A stretch of 59,713 bases of DNA from Bacillus luti (GCF_001884105.1 NZ_MACI01000066.1:1-59713); one strand, 5' to 3'; positions 44,215 through 56,397 are shown, counted from the first letter of the stretch. Notes: generated by a model not told the origin, from the letters alone. Translations and numbers: made by a program.

Positions 44215-44859
44215 TTATGCATTTTGTTTACTAAGATCTCGCTGAGCTCCCCTATAGCTTCCAATTATATTTTGATAGCCTGGAAGATTGCTAGCAAGCA
44301 AATTGCCAAAACCTTCGACATCGTTGCGCCAATCGCGTTGTAATTCGCAAGCTACGCTAAACCAGTTCATAAGTTGCACGCCACTATGTGCCATACGAGT
44401 ATTGGCAGCATCTGCAACTTGTTTACTGAAAGTTCCTGAAGCATCAGTAACAGCAAATACTTCATATCCAGCTTTTATAGCGGAAAGTGCCGGGAAAGCA
44501 ACACAAACGTCCGTAACTACGCCCGCGATGATAAGTTGCTTTTTTCCAGTTTCTTCGATTGCTTTTACAAAATCATCATTATCCCATGCGTTAATTTGTC
44601 CAGGTCGAGCTATTTTTGGTGCATGAGGAAAGAGATCAACCAATTCTTGCATTAAAGGTCCGTTGGGCCCGTTTTCAAAACTTGTTGTTAAAATAACTGG
44701 TAAATCAAAAAACTTAGCAGTATGAGCAAGAGCTAAAACATTGTTCTTGAATTCATCAACACCATAGTCACGTACTAGTCCGGACATAAGACCAGTTTGA
44801 TGATCTACTAAAAGCACGACAGCATCATCTTTGTTAATACGAGAATAGAGATCAGTCAT
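44215..44859 (-). CDS. second isochorismatase-like hydrolase (YcaC type)
   Basis: A 214-residue paralogue of the neighbouring hydrolase, with V-V-L-L-V-D-H-Q-T-G-L as the aspartate segment and A-G-V-V-T-D-V-C-V-A-F-P as the cysteine segment. It is the closer match to YcaC itself (D-H-Q-T-G-L). The start follows GGGAGGAA by 6-7 bases. A 160-base AT-rich gap separates it from the three-gene operon, so it may have its own promoter or share one. Equal length and likeness suggest an old duplication. Substrate unknown. Confidence 0.87.
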   Translation of the reverse strand: MTDLYSRINKDDAVVLLVDHQTGLMSGLVRDYGVDEFKNNVLALAHTAKFFDLPVILTTSFENGPNGPLMQELVDLFPHAPKIARPGQINAWDNDDFVKAIEETGKKQLIIAGVVTDVCVAFPALSAIKAGYEVFAVTDASGTFSKQVADAANTRMAHSGVQLMNWFSVACELQRDWRNDVEGFGNLLASNLPGYQNIIGSYRGAQRDLSKQNA

Positions 44860-45361
44860 TATGTATTCCTCCCAAAAATTAAGTAATCGAAGAAAGTTTA
44901 AATAGTCGGATACTATCATAAGTTTCTTCGTTTATAACTAAGCTGACCAATAATATTGGTTATAGCAGCATTCACAGAACATGAAGTGCTATACAGATTT
45001 ATAGTATTTGAAAACTGATTCGTTAATCAATTCTAAATTATCTATAATTCGTATAGGTCGTAACTATAGTTGTTTTCACTATAAAATAGATTGGTTTTAC
45101 CTATACATCCTATAGGTAGAACAATATTGATAGTCACCTATTTTTGTTATTACAATTGAATAGGAGTAATGTTCAGTAATTATTTTATGATGAAAAAGGT
45201 ATTAGAGGGGGGAGTGTTCCAAAAGGAGAAAATGAATGCATTGGAACAATAGAGTTTCATACTTAGAGTTCACAACATAAACGTGCATGAATAGGTTATG
45301 AGATTCATCCGAATTATTGAAGAAAAGGATACATATTAGAATATTTTTTGGAGGTAGAAGC
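44860..45361. other. divergent regulatory region
   Basis: No gene. It separates the minus-strand hydrolase genes from the haloperoxidase-like gene and holds the palindrome at 45099-45117. The same half-site TATAGGT is repeated at 45052-45058, and CACCTAT occurs near 45137. Confidence 0.5.
45099..45117. promoter_or_regulatory. candidate operator, ACCTATA-N5-TATAGGT
   Basis: A perfect 7-base inverted repeat with a 5-base spacer in the divergent region. A lone half site lies 47 bases upstream. Nearby regulator candidates are the LysR protein at 39782 and the lost MarR protein; the palindrome form does not decide between them. Confidence 0.55.
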
Positions 45362-46198
45362 ATGGCTAAAATTACTGTAGGAACCGAAAATCAAGCACCA
45401 ATTGAGATATATTATGAGGATCATGGCACAGGAAAACCAGTTGTACTAATTCATGGTTGGCCGTTAAGTGGTCGATCTTGGGAATACCAAGTTCCCGCTC
45501 TTGTTGAGGCTGGATACAGAGTTATAACATATGATCGTCGAGGATTTGGACAATCATCTCAGCCGTGGGAAGGGTATGAATATGATACCTTTACTTCTGA
45601 TTTACATCAACTATTAGAACATTTAGAGCTTCAAAATGTCACACTTGTTGGTTTTTCTATGGGTGGAGGCGAAGTAGCCCGGTATATTAGTACGTATGGA
45701 ACAAATCGTATTGAAAAGGCTGTTTTTGCTGGAGCAGTACCTCCATATTTATACAAATCAGAGGATCATCCTGAAGGGGCATTAGATGATGCAACAATTG
45801 AAGCATTCAAAAGTGGTGTGATAAATGACCGCCTTGCATTTCTTGATGAATTTACTAAGGGATTTTTCGCGGCTGGTAATCGAACAGATTTAGTTAGTGA
45901 GCCATTCCGTTTATATACTTGGGATATTGCAGCCAGTGCATCACCTAAAGGAACACTTGAATGTATTACCGCCTTTAGTAAGACAGATTTTAGAAAAGAC
46001 TTGGAGAAGTTTAATATACCTACTCTTATTATTCACGGTGATTCTGATGCAACTGTACCATATGAATATAGTGGGAAATTAACACATGAAGCAATTCCTA
46101 ATTCTAAAGTAGCCTTAATAAAGGGTGGTCCACATGGGTTAAATGCAACGCATGCTAAAGAATTTAATGAAGCACTCCTATTATTTTTAAATGACTGA
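45362..46198 (+). CDS. alpha/beta hydrolase, cofactor-free haloperoxidase-like
   Basis: A 278-residue alpha/beta hydrolase of the non-haem chloroperoxidase/arylesterase group. V-L-I-H-G-W-P-L-S-G begins the oxyanion region, G-F-S-M-G-G-G-E carries the nucleophile serine near 98, H-G-D-S-D-A-T-V-P the aspartate near 230 and G-G-P-H-G-L the histidine near 258. In vitro haloperoxidation is a side reaction of perhydrolase activity; the natural role is probably ester hydrolysis. The ATG at 45362 follows GGAGGT; the in-frame ATG-like start at 45317 lacks a site. It is divergent from the isochorismatase-like genes and may share their control. Confidence 0.9.
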   Translation: MAKITVGTENQAPIEIYYEDHGTGKPVVLIHGWPLSGRSWEYQVPALVEAGYRVITYDRRGFGQSSQPWEGYEYDTFTSDLHQLLEHLELQNVTLVGFSMGGGEVARYISTYGTNRIEKAVFAGAVPPYLYKSEDHPEGALDDATIEAFKSGVINDRLAFLDEFTKGFFAAGNRTDLVSEPFRLYTWDIAASASPKGTLECITAFSKTDFRKDLEKFNIPTLIIHGDSDATVPYEYSGKLTHEAIPNSKVALIKGGPHGLNATHAKEFNEALLLFLND

Positions 46199-46607
46199 TT
46201 ACAACTATATAATTGTTAATTGATAAATTATAAACAAGTAAAAAATAAAGCTTTATAAAAGATGCTCTTGGATAAATCCAGGAGCATCTTTTTAAATGGT
46301 GATATTGAGATGTTAGGTTGATAAATCTCCATTAATTTTGGATTGAATACTCTTCTTAACAGCTAAAATATATTGATTAGAGTTTTTTAGATTTCTTAGA
46401 AGTATTGTTATATTACTATCAAGATAATATTTTGAATAATCCTCAAAACAAAGAAATATACATTTTTTTGAGGAAGAAATATCTTGTCAGAAAACAATAA
46501 AATCTTATTAATTTTTATAATTGGTAGAATTTTTGTGGAAATAATTCTCTTAATATATTAAAATAACATCGTATTATGTCAGATTTTAATTAGGGGAGAG
46601 AAATTTT
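46199..46607. other. gap before the 5'-nucleotidase gene
   Basis: Holds the terminator at 46257-46293. A weak promoter, TTGTGG (46533-46538) with 17 bases to TATTAA (46556-46561), could serve the nucleotidase. Nothing else is seen. Confidence 0.4.
46257..46293 (+). terminator. terminator of the haloperoxidase-like gene
   Basis: AAAAGATGCTCTTGG (46257-46271) pairs with CCAGGAGCATCTTTT (46278-46292) with one mismatch, then T. Confidence 0.9.
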
Positions 46608-48197
46608 ATGTTGAAAAAAATCATTCCAGTTGCTTTAGCATTAAGTACAGTTACTTTTACTAGTGTATTTGCTGCGCCTTCAATCCAAGCAAGTACAGAA
46701 CAAAACCGCTACATAGATGTACAAATGCTCGGTATTAACGATTTTCATGGGCAACTAGATACTGTAAAAAAAATTAACAATAAAGATGCAGGGGGAATTG
46801 AGTACTTAGGGGCTTATTTACGTGATCGTGAAAAACAAAATCCAAATACATTAAAGGTACATGCCGGCGATGTTGTTGGAGCAAGTACTCCTGTTTCAGC
46901 ATTATTACAAGACGAACCTACAATTGAATTTCTAAATGATTTGAAATTCGATGTTGGAACGATAGGAAATCATGAATTTGATGAAGGTGTTGAAGAAATG
47001 AACCGCCTTATTTATGGTGGATACCATGAGAAAACAGGAAATTTTAAAGGAGCAAAATTCCCATATGTTGCTGCAAATTTCTATAATAAGTCCACCGGGC
47101 GTTTATTTTTACCACCATTCACTATAAAAAAGGTACAAGGAGTTCCTGTTGGATTTATTGGAGTTGTAACAACGGATGTTCCTAACCTTGTTATGCCTAC
47201 TATGCTAAAGAATGTAGAAATTACAGATGAAGTTGAAGCTATTAACAAATCTGTAAAGCAATTAAAAAAACTAGGTGTTAAATCTATCGTTGTTCTTGCG
47301 CATAACGGGGGGACAACAGATGGAAATGGCGTAACAAATGGTGATATCGTCCGATTAGCAAATGAGACTGATCCAGAAGTCGATGTTATTTTTGGTGGGC
47401 ATAGCCACACTTATGTAAATGGAACTGTTAATAATAAACTTGTCGTACAAGCAAATTCTTATGGTATGGCTTTTGCTGATGTTGATGTAAAGATTGATCG
47501 TAAAACACAAGATATTGTTGAGAAAAAAGCAGAAATTGTTACAACTTACCATGAAGGTATGGAGCCTGATAAAAAAATAAAGAAGAAGATGGAGAAATAT
47601 CAAGCAAAAATCGCACCTCTTGTTAATGAAGTTGTAGGTAAGTCTATTGCTCCACTAGATCGCAAACTAAATACGGCTGGTGAATCTACTCTTGGAAATT
47701 TAGTTGCTGATGCCCAGCGTGCAACAATGCAATCTCAAATTGCACTTATGAATCCTGGTGGTATTCGTAATGACTTAGATGCTGGTGATATTACATGGGG
47801 AGAGATATATGGTATTCAACCATTCGGAAATCAATTAATAAAAGTAAATTTAACAGGTCAAGACATTCGTGATATTTTAAATCAACAATGGCAAAAAGAT
47901 ATAACAAGAATGCTTCAAATTTCGGGGATCCAATACACTTGGGATGCGAACAAGCCTAATGGAGAAAAAGTAACAAGTATTCGCTTAACAAATGGAGAAG
48001 AAATTATTCCTTCTAAAACTTACAGCGTCGTTGCTAACGCATTTCTAGCTTCAGGTGGAGATGGATTTGTATCCTTTAAAAACGGTAAAGATGCTGAAAC
48101 AGGACCAACTGATTTTGAAGCATTAGTAGATTATATAAAAAAATCAAAAGAACCAATTCAGTCTGTTATTGATGGAAGAATTCAAAAAATAAATTAG
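46608..48197 (+). CDS. secreted 5'-nucleotidase/cyclic phosphodiesterase family enzyme
   Basis: A 529-residue exported enzyme. Signal peptide 1-28, then a calcineurin-like metallophosphatase domain with G-I-N-D-F-H-G-Q, A-G-D-V-V, G-N-H-E-F-D-E-G, V-L-A-H-N-G-G and G-G-H-S-H-T, followed from about residue 340 by the 5'-nucleotidase C-terminal substrate domain (N-P-G-G-I-R-N-D-L, Y-S-V-V-A-N-A-F-L-A-S-G-G-D-G). It would remove phosphate from nucleotides outside the cell for scavenging. It lacks a sortase anchor or membrane tail, unlike the surface AdsA type, so it is probably released. RBS GGGGAGAG precedes the ATG. Confidence 0.93.
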   Translation: MLKKIIPVALALSTVTFTSVFAAPSIQASTEQNRYIDVQMLGINDFHGQLDTVKKINNKDAGGIEYLGAYLRDREKQNPNTLKVHAGDVVGASTPVSALLQDEPTIEFLNDLKFDVGTIGNHEFDEGVEEMNRLIYGGYHEKTGNFKGAKFPYVAANFYNKSTGRLFLPPFTIKKVQGVPVGFIGVVTTDVPNLVMPTMLKNVEITDEVEAINKSVKQLKKLGVKSIVVLAHNGGTTDGNGVTNGDIVRLANETDPEVDVIFGGHSHTYVNGTVNNKLVVQANSYGMAFADVDVKIDRKTQDIVEKKAEIVTTYHEGMEPDKKIKKKMEKYQAKIAPLVNEVVGKSIAPLDRKLNTAGESTLGNLVADAQRATMQSQIALMNPGGIRNDLDAGDITWGEIYGIQPFGNQLIKVNLTGQDIRDILNQQWQKDITRMLQISGIQYTWDANKPNGEKVTSIRLTNGEEIIPSKTYSVVANAFLASGGDGFVSFKNGKDAETGPTDFEALVDYIKKSKEPIQSVIDGRIQKIN

Positions 48198-48572
48198 TTT
48201 TTTATTAATCTCAAAAACAACTAGATTACCTGTGCGCTATACTTTTTAGTGTGCAGGTAATCTATTTTTTGTGGATTTGAAATAAATCTTACAGTGGCCA
48301 ATTAATAGTAACGGTGAATTTGGCCCCTATGGAACATTAAAATCAGATGATCCAAACAGTTAAAACTACATCTTTGGACAAGTTAAAAAGATCAATTTAT
48401 ATAAATTATGTTTTGATAATAAGGGTCTAATTGGTTTGTTTTAGTAGTTGTATACTTATGAGTTATTTGAAATTCTAGCGGTTTTGTATACATAGTTTTT
48501 CCTGCCTTAATTGATAGCGCATAGATATGACGGTTATTTTAACCAAAATTTTCATGAAAATACCTTTTAAAA
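48198..48572. other. gap with terminator and a decayed frame
   Basis: Holds the terminator at 48222-48270. On the plus strand about 48286-48443 reads protein-like text, W-P-I-N-S-N-G-E-F-G-P-Y-G-T-L-K-S-D-D-P-N-S, a stop, then N-Y-I-F-G-Q-V-K-K-I-N-L-Y in the same frame. This looks like a broken gene end that I cannot name. Confidence 0.45.
48222..48270 (+). terminator. terminator after the 5'-nucleotidase gene
   Basis: TAGATTACCTG (48222-48232) pairs with CAGGTAATCTA (48254-48264), with further pairing inside, followed by TTTTTTG. Confidence 0.9.
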
Positions 48573-48607
48573 GAACAAAAGTTCGTATATAATGAGAACA
48601 AACGTTC
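48573..48607 (+). promoter_or_regulatory. two LexA (SOS) boxes around the uvrX -10
   Basis: GAACAAAAGTTC (48573-48584) and GAACAAACGTTC (48596-48607) both fit the Bacillus LexA/DinR form GAAC-N4-GTTC. The -10 TATAAT (48588-48593) lies between them, so bound LexA would block the promoter fully. Confidence 0.88.
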
Positions 48608-48625
48608 TTTTTAGGAGTGATTACC

Positions 48626-49891
48626 TTGTATGATTATTTTCTTTTACCTAATCGTATTATTCTTTGCGTAGATCTTCGTAGCTTTTATGCGAGTGTATCA
48701 TGTATTAAAAAAGGACTGGATCCACGTTATACAAAATTGGCTGTCGTAGGGGATGTGAATCAGAGCGGATCAATTGTATTAGCAGCAACACCGCCATTAA
48801 AAGCGCTAGGAATAAAGAAGATGGCCAGATTATACGAAATACCGAAGCGACCAGATATTATTATTGTGAATCCAATTATGCATACGTATATGAAGTGTTC
48901 AACTTTCATAACAGGTTTAGCTTTACAATATGTCGCGCCGGAAGATTTTCATCAATATAGTATTGATGAATTTTTCATGGATATGACCGCAAGTATTCAT
49001 TTGTTTGCGAGTAATCCGCACGAGTTCGCATTAAAGTTCAAACGAGAAATATATGAACGTACACGGATTGAAAGTACGATTGGTATTGGTCCGAATTTAT
49101 TATTAAGTAAAGTAGCGATGGATGTGGATGCAAAAAAGAATAAAGATGGAATAGCGCAGTGGACGTATGACGATATACCCGAGAAGTTATGGGGCATTAG
49201 ACCGCTCAGTAAATTTTGGGGTATATCGTATAAAACGGAAATGAAATTGAACCGAAAAGGTATACATACAATAGGGGAGTTAGCGCAGTACCCTTTGAAA
49301 TATTTAAAGCAGTCGTTCGGTGTAATAGGAGAAGAATTACATTTACACAGTAACGGGATTGATTTTAGTAGAATAGCAGAAAAATACGTTCCTGCAACAA
49401 CATCTATAGCGAAAAGCCAAATATTATTGCGTGATTATTCGATAGAAGAATTCATCGTTATTTTACTAGAGCACATAGAAGAAATTTGTTACAGGTTGAG
49501 ACGAGAAAAGAAATGCGCGCAAACAATTCATTTTTCGGTTGGATATAGCAAGGAATACGGCGGGGGAATAAAAAAGGCACATACGTTAAATAGAGCAACA
49601 AATTTAACAATGGATATATATAATGTTTGTACATATTTTTTATACGAGAGACATACAGGAGAACCGATTCGATCAATAAGTATTTCGCTAACTAATTTAA
49701 TACATGAAGGGGAAGAGCAAATTTCGCTTTTCGATAATATTGTACAAAGAGAAAAAGAAATGCGATTAACGAAAGTTATGGACGAAATTCGAACACGGTT
49801 TGGTAAGAACAGTATTTTACGAGGGATTTCCTACACAAGCGTCGCAACAGCAAGATATAGAAACACATTATTAGGAGGGCACAAATCGTGA
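48626..49891 (+). CDS. uvrX: Y-family DNA polymerase, UvrX type
   Basis: A 421-residue lesion-bypass polymerase of the ImpB/MucB/SamB group, close to B. subtilis phage-borne UvrX and YqjW. I-I-L-C-V-D-L-R-S-F-Y-A-S-V begins the palm with the first metal aspartate, and Y-S-I-D-E-F-F-M-D supplies the second metal site. The C-terminus has the little-finger region and Q-I-S-L-F-D, a sliding-clamp-binding motif. TTG 48626 lies 8 bases after AGGAG; an in-frame GTG at 48617 is part of that site. Tandem LexA boxes show SOS control. It is coupled to the YolD-like gene, as in related loci. Confidence 0.93.
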   Translation: MYDYFLLPNRIILCVDLRSFYASVSCIKKGLDPRYTKLAVVGDVNQSGSIVLAATPPLKALGIKKMARLYEIPKRPDIIIVNPIMHTYMKCSTFITGLALQYVAPEDFHQYSIDEFFMDMTASIHLFASNPHEFALKFKREIYERTRIESTIGIGPNLLLSKVAMDVDAKKNKDGIAQWTYDDIPEKLWGIRPLSKFWGISYKTEMKLNRKGIHTIGELAQYPLKYLKQSFGVIGEELHLHSNGIDFSRIAEKYVPATTSIAKSQILLRDYSIEEFIVILLEHIEEICYRLRREKKCAQTIHFSVGYSKEYGGGIKKAHTLNRATNLTMDIYNVCTYFLYERHTGEPIRSISISLTNLIHEGEEQISLFDNIVQREKEMRLTKVMDEIRTRFGKNSILRGISYTSVATARYRNTLLGGHKS

Positions 49892-50229
49892 TGAATGCTA
49901 ACATGCCAAAAGGAAGAGGAATGGTGAAGTGGCAACCGTTTGCTAGTATGCCAGAGCAATTTGCAGTTATTAAAGAAATGATACAGGAACAAACAAAAAT
50001 CCCGCGTCCAATCTTAACGCAAGATGCAAAAGAAAGGATTGAAAATAAGCTGTTAATTTCATATTTAGGTGAGGAAGAGGTTTTACTTACATATTATAAA
50101 AATGGCTATCTATATAAAAATTACATAACAGTAGTTAGTATGAACCCAATAAATGAGACGATTATTTGTACTGATGCTTTTCATAATCAAAGAATGTTTA
50201 AGTTTGGTGATGTAATTGAAGTGAATTAG
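49888..50229 (+). CDS. YolD-like protein
   Basis: A 113-residue YolD-family protein (K-G-R-G-M-V-K-W-Q-P-F-A-S-M-P-E-Q near the N-terminus is the family hallmark). YolD proteins are encoded directly after UvrX/YqjW polymerases and are taken to be accessory proteins comparable with UmuD-type partners; the mechanism is not settled. The start overlaps the uvrX stop. GTG 49888 is 9 bases after AGGAGG, ATG 49891 is also possible. It shares the LexA-controlled promoter of uvrX. Confidence 0.88.
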   Translation: MMNANMPKGRGMVKWQPFASMPEQFAVIKEMIQEQTKIPRPILTQDAKERIENKLLISYLGEEEVLLTYYKNGYLYKNYITVVSMNPINETIICTDAFHNQRMFKFGDVIEVN

Positions 50230-50266
50230 AGGGGGAAATAAAAGTGATGATCTCTTCCTAACTTAA

Positions 50267-52969
<2,703 letters not shown>

Positions 52970-52983
52970 TATTTTAGATAAAT

Positions 52984-53022
52984 AAAGAAATCGTCCACTA
53001 AATATAGTGGACGATTTCTTTA
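52984..53022 (+). terminator. terminator after rph
   Basis: AAAGAAATCGTCCACTA (52984-53000) pairs perfectly with TAGTGGACGATTTCTTT (53005-53021). A very stable stem with an A-rich left and T-rich right flank. Confidence 0.93.
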
Positions 53023-53175
53023 TGATTTTAATTGAAACGGAAAACCGAAATAAAAAGGAGCATATGACATATAGAGATTTTAATAGTTTTATCAAATTTC
53101 ATCAATATTTCCTGAAACATTGATGAATCAGAATGTATGTTCATCTAAAATAAAGGATTTTTTCAAAAATATTAC

Positions 53176-53218
53176 AAATTCAGACAATATATTGTTAATT
53201 ATCTGAATTTTCTATAAT
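53176..53218 (+). promoter_or_regulatory. inverted repeat and promoter of the inhA gene
   Basis: AAATTCAGA (53176-53184) and TCTGAATTT (53202-53210) are a perfect 9-base inverted repeat, with the palindrome CAATATATTG (53185-53194) inside. A -10 TATAAT (53213-53218) follows at once, with TTGTTA (53192-53197) as a possible -35 at a short 15-base spacing. I see no PlcR box in 52970-53260. Confidence 0.5.
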
Positions 53219-53260
53219 ATATAAACGTTGTATCGTATTTAATATTGGGGAGGAATAGGG

Positions 53261-55648
53261 ATGAAGAAAAAGCCTTTTAAAGTGCTGTCTACGTTTGCGG
53301 CGGCAGCAGTGCTTAGTTGCACATTTGGGTATGGGGGTCAATCTGCTTATGCGGCAACGCCGTCTAATGCAGGAACTTTAAGTCCAATTGATGAAAATTT
53401 AATTCAAGAGGAGCGTTTAGCAGATGCGCTCAAGAAACGCGGTGTAATTAGTGAATCTACGTCGAAAGAAGACACATTAAAAGCTGTTGAAAAATACGTA
53501 GAGAAGAAAAAAGGAGAAAATGCGGGAAAAGAACCAGCAGCAGGGGATAGTGTTACGAGAGAAGCTGCTGACTTTTTGAAAAAAGTTAAAGATGCAAAAG
53601 CAGATGAGAAAGAAAAAGCAGATCAACCTGCTAGTGGCCCAGTAGCGGGACAAGAGCCGATTAAAGGGGGATTAAACGGCAAAGTACCAACTACTTCAGC
53701 GAAGCAAAAACAATATAACGGTGATGTTCGTAAAGATAAAGTTCTTGTATTGCTAGTAGAGTTTGCTGACTTTAAGCATAACAATATTGATCAAGTACCA
53801 GGTTATATGTATTCAAATGATTTTAATCCAGAACATTATCAAAAAATGTTATTTGGTAATGAGCCATTTACACTCTTTGATGGTTCAAAAGTACCAACAT
53901 TTAAACAATATTATGAAGAGCAATCTGGTGGTAGTTATACAGTAGATGGCACAGTAACAAAGTGGTTGACAGTTCCTGGTAACGCGGCAGATTATGGCGC
54001 AGATGCAGGAGATGGCGGTCATGATAATATGGGACCAAAAGGACCGCGTGATTTTGTAAAAGAGGCATTAAATGCGGCTGTAGAAAGTGGTATTGATTTA
54101 TCTGAATTTGACGAATACGATCAATATGACAATAATGGTGATGGCAATAAAAATGAACCAGATGGTCTGATTGATCACTTAATGGTCATTCACGCTGGAG
54201 TTGGGCAAGATGGAGGCGGTGGTAGACTAGGTGATGATGCAATTTGGTCACATCGTTGGAATCTTGGAGCACCATATCCAATTGAAGGAACAAAAGCAAA
54301 AGTTAATAACTGGGGCGGTAAAATGGCAGCATACGACTACACAATTGAGCCAGAAGACGGAGCAGTTGGTGTATTCGCACATGAATTTGGTCATGATTTA
54401 GGTCTTCCAGATGAGTATGATACGAAGTACTCTGGAGCAGGTGAGCCAATTAACTCTTGGTCTGTTATGAGCGGCGGCAGCTGGGCTGGTAAAATTGCAG
54501 GAACAACGCCACCGAGTTTCTCTCCGCAAAATAAAGAGTTCTTTCAAAAGAACATGGGTGGAAATTGGGCCAATATTGTAGAGGTTGACTATGATAAATT
54601 AAACCGCGGTATCGGCTTTGCGACGTACTTAGATCAAAGTGTAACGAAATCAAATCGTCCTGGGCTAATTCGCGTTAACTTACCAGATAAAGAGGTAAAA
54701 GGTATTCAGCCTGCGTTCGGTAAGAAGTACTACTATAGTACAAAAGGTGATAATCTTCATACAACATTAGAAACGCCAGTGTTTGATTTAACAAATGCAA
54801 CAAATGTGAAGTTTGATTACAAATCATTGTATGAAATTGAAACGGATTATGACTTCCTTGAAGTACATGCAGTAACAGAAGATGGTACGAAAACGTTAGT
54901 GGATCGAATTGGTGAAAAGAGTGTAAAAAATGGTCTAGACACAACAGATGGTAAATGGGTAGATAAGTCTTATGATTTAAGCAAATTCAAAGGTCAAAAA
55001 GTAAAATTAGTATTCGAATACATTACAGATGGTGGTTTAGCGCCGACCGGTTTTACTTTTGATAATGCTACATTAACTGTAGATGGAAATGTTGTATTCT
55101 CTGATGATGCAGAAGGCGAAACGAAATTTAAATTAAATGGTTTCGTTGTAGCAGACGGTTTTGATAAGAAGAAGCATAACTACTATTTAGAGTGGAGAAA
55201 CTATGCTGGTGCTGATCAAGCGTTAAAATATAGCAGTGGTGTACCGTATAATACAGGTCTTCTAGTATGGTATGCAGACTCTAGCTTTACAGATAATTGG
55301 GTTGGTTTACATCCAGGTGAAGGTTTCTTAGGAGTTGTTGACTCTCACCCAGAGGCAATTGTTGGAACGCTAAACGGCAAACCAACTGTAAAAAATAGTA
55401 CGCGATACCAAATCGCAGATGCTGCGTTCTCCTTTAACCAAGCGCCAGCATGGAAAGTTGTATCTCCAACACGCGGAACATATGATTACAAAGGATTACC
55501 AGGTGTAACGAAGTTTGATGATTCTAAAGCGTATATGAACGACTTAATCCCAGATGCAGGGCGTAAAGTACCGAAGCTTGGATTGAAATTTGAAGTAGTT
55601 GGACAAGCAGATGATAATTCTGCAGGTGCAGTTCGTTTATATCGTTAA
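53261..55648 (+). CDS. inhA: immune inhibitor A metalloprotease (M6 family)
   Basis: A 795-residue secreted zinc protease of the InhA group. Signal peptide 1-31 (cut after A-Y-A), a propeptide to about residue 140, and a catalytic domain with His374-Glu-Phe-Gly-His378 ([13 protein letters not shown]) plus a following S-V-M-S-G-G-S-W turn. The C-terminal half has beta domains ([20 protein letters not shown]) and ends in A-G-A-V-R-L-Y-R as InhA proteins do. The group encodes several paralogues; which one this is cannot be settled by eye. InhA enzymes cleave antimicrobial peptides and host matrix proteins and occur with the exosporium. Confidence 0.93.
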   Translation: MKKKPFKVLSTFAAAAVLSCTFGYGGQSAYAATPSNAGTLSPIDENLIQEERLADALKKRGVISESTSKEDTLKAVEKYVEKKKGENAGKEPAAGDSVTREAADFLKKVKDAKADEKEKADQPASGPVAGQEPIKGGLNGKVPTTSAKQKQYNGDVRKDKVLVLLVEFADFKHNNIDQVPGYMYSNDFNPEHYQKMLFGNEPFTLFDGSKVPTFKQYYEEQSGGSYTVDGTVTKWLTVPGNAADYGADAGDGGHDNMGPKGPRDFVKEALNAAVESGIDLSEFDEYDQYDNNGDGNKNEPDGLIDHLMVIHAGVGQDGGGGRLGDDAIWSHRWNLGAPYPIEGTKAKVNNWGGKMAAYDYTIEPEDGAVGVFAHEFGHDLGLPDEYDTKYSGAGEPINSWSVMSGGSWAGKIAGTTPPSFSPQNKEFFQKNMGGNWANIVEVDYDKLNRGIGFATYLDQSVTKSNRPGLIRVNLPDKEVKGIQPAFGKKYYYSTKGDNLHTTLETPVFDLTNATNVKFDYKSLYEIETDYDFLEVHAVTEDGTKTLVDRIGEKSVKNGLDTTDGKWVDKSYDLSKFKGQKVKLVFEYITDGGLAPTGFTFDNATLTVDGNVVFSDDAEGETKFKLNGFVVADGFDKKKHNYYLEWRNYAGADQALKYSSGVPYNTGLLVWYADSSFTDNWVGLHPGEGFLGVVDSHPEAIVGTLNGKPTVKNSTRYQIADAAFSFNQAPAWKVVSPTRGTYDYKGLPGVTKFDDSKAYMNDLIPDAGRKVPKLGLKFEVVGQADDNSAGAVRLYR

Positions 55649-55654
55649 TAATGG

Positions 55655-55692
55655 AAAAGCTGTTGAAGAGGATTCCTCTCAACAGCTTTTTT
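55655..55692 (+). terminator. terminator after inhA
   Basis: AAAAGCTGTTGA (55655-55666) pairs with TCAACAGCTTTT (55679-55690), with inner GAGGA pairing, then T's. Confidence 0.9.
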
Positions 55693-55719
55693 CATATCCA
55701 TAAAAATTACATAGCTGAC

Positions 55720-56337
55720 TTATTTCTTTAAACCAGCCGCATAAAAAGGTCCATGAACTGCGATTGTTGATAAAATACGAGCAATTTCCTCAGGTGTTTC
55801 TTTTTGACCACTATTTAACCATTGCTGGATGACACCTATATGAGCGGATGCCATATAAGAAGCTAAGTATTGACTTGGAACAAGTAAATTTTCTTTATTA
55901 ATGAGAGCACCGTTCGTATCTTCAAATAGTGTTTTCCACATAAACTCTTTCAGTTTTGTTTGGAATGATAAATCTCCTTTTGGGCTAAGTACAGCTTTTA
56001 TAAAACCACTATTTTCGTTTAGGAATTCAAGAATAGAAGTGATAAGTAGAAACGGCATTGTTGGGGAAGGGTTTGATCCAAGATCTGCAATCACTTCTGG
56101 AAATTTCTTTTTTGCAATGCTAGACATCTCATGCATAATTTCTTCTTGGCATTTTGTCATTAAATCAAATTTATCTTGATAATGCGTATAAAACGTACCA
56201 CGATTTATGTTTGCTTTCGTTGTAATATCTTTTACTGTAATAGCGTCAAAACCTTTTTCCTCAATTAATTCCACCAATGCATTTCGTATGGCAGTTTTCG
56301 TACGAATGACGCGTAAATCTAAATTACTATCACGCAA
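55720..56337 (-). CDS. TetR-family regulator
   Basis: A 205-residue TetR protein. The helix-turn-helix is at about 15-60 (A-I-R-N-A-L-V-E-L-I-E-E-K-G-F-D-A-I-T-V then R-G-T-F-Y-T-H-Y-Q-D-K), and the C-terminal region resembles the TetR_C_8 group often found beside YhgE/Pip-type transporters. The TTG at 56337 lies 7 bases after AAGGAGGG on this strand; a TTG further upstream at 56367 lacks that. It is divergent from the transporter gene at 56510, and GTGT/ACAC palindromes sit between them, so it very probably represses that gene and itself. Confidence 0.88.
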   Translation of the reverse strand: MRDSNLDLRVIRTKTAIRNALVELIEEKGFDAITVKDITTKANINRGTFYTHYQDKFDLMTKCQEEIMHEMSSIAKKKFPEVIADLGSNPSPTMPFLLITSILEFLNENSGFIKAVLSPKGDLSFQTKLKEFMWKTLFEDTNGALINKENLLVPSQYLASYMASAHIGVIQQWLNSGQKETPEEIARILSTIAVHGPFYAAGLKK

Positions 56338-56377
56338 GGCGTGTCCCTCCTTTATTTTGTTCAACACATTTATAAAT

Positions 56378-56397
56378 TGTGTCTTATAACCGACACA
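56378..56397. promoter_or_regulatory. candidate TetR operator, TGTGTC-N8-GACACA
   Basis: A perfect 6-base inverted repeat of 20 bases total in the divergent region, 41 bases from the regulator start. An overlapping ACACA...TGTGT near-palindrome (56365-56383) and ACAAC-AC-GTTGT (about 56459-56470) may be further half sites. Confidence 0.65.

Noticed and set aside
52970-53260. PlcR box upstream of inhA
   Set aside because: I looked for TATGNANNNNTNCATA and found only partial look-alikes such as TATGTTCATC.
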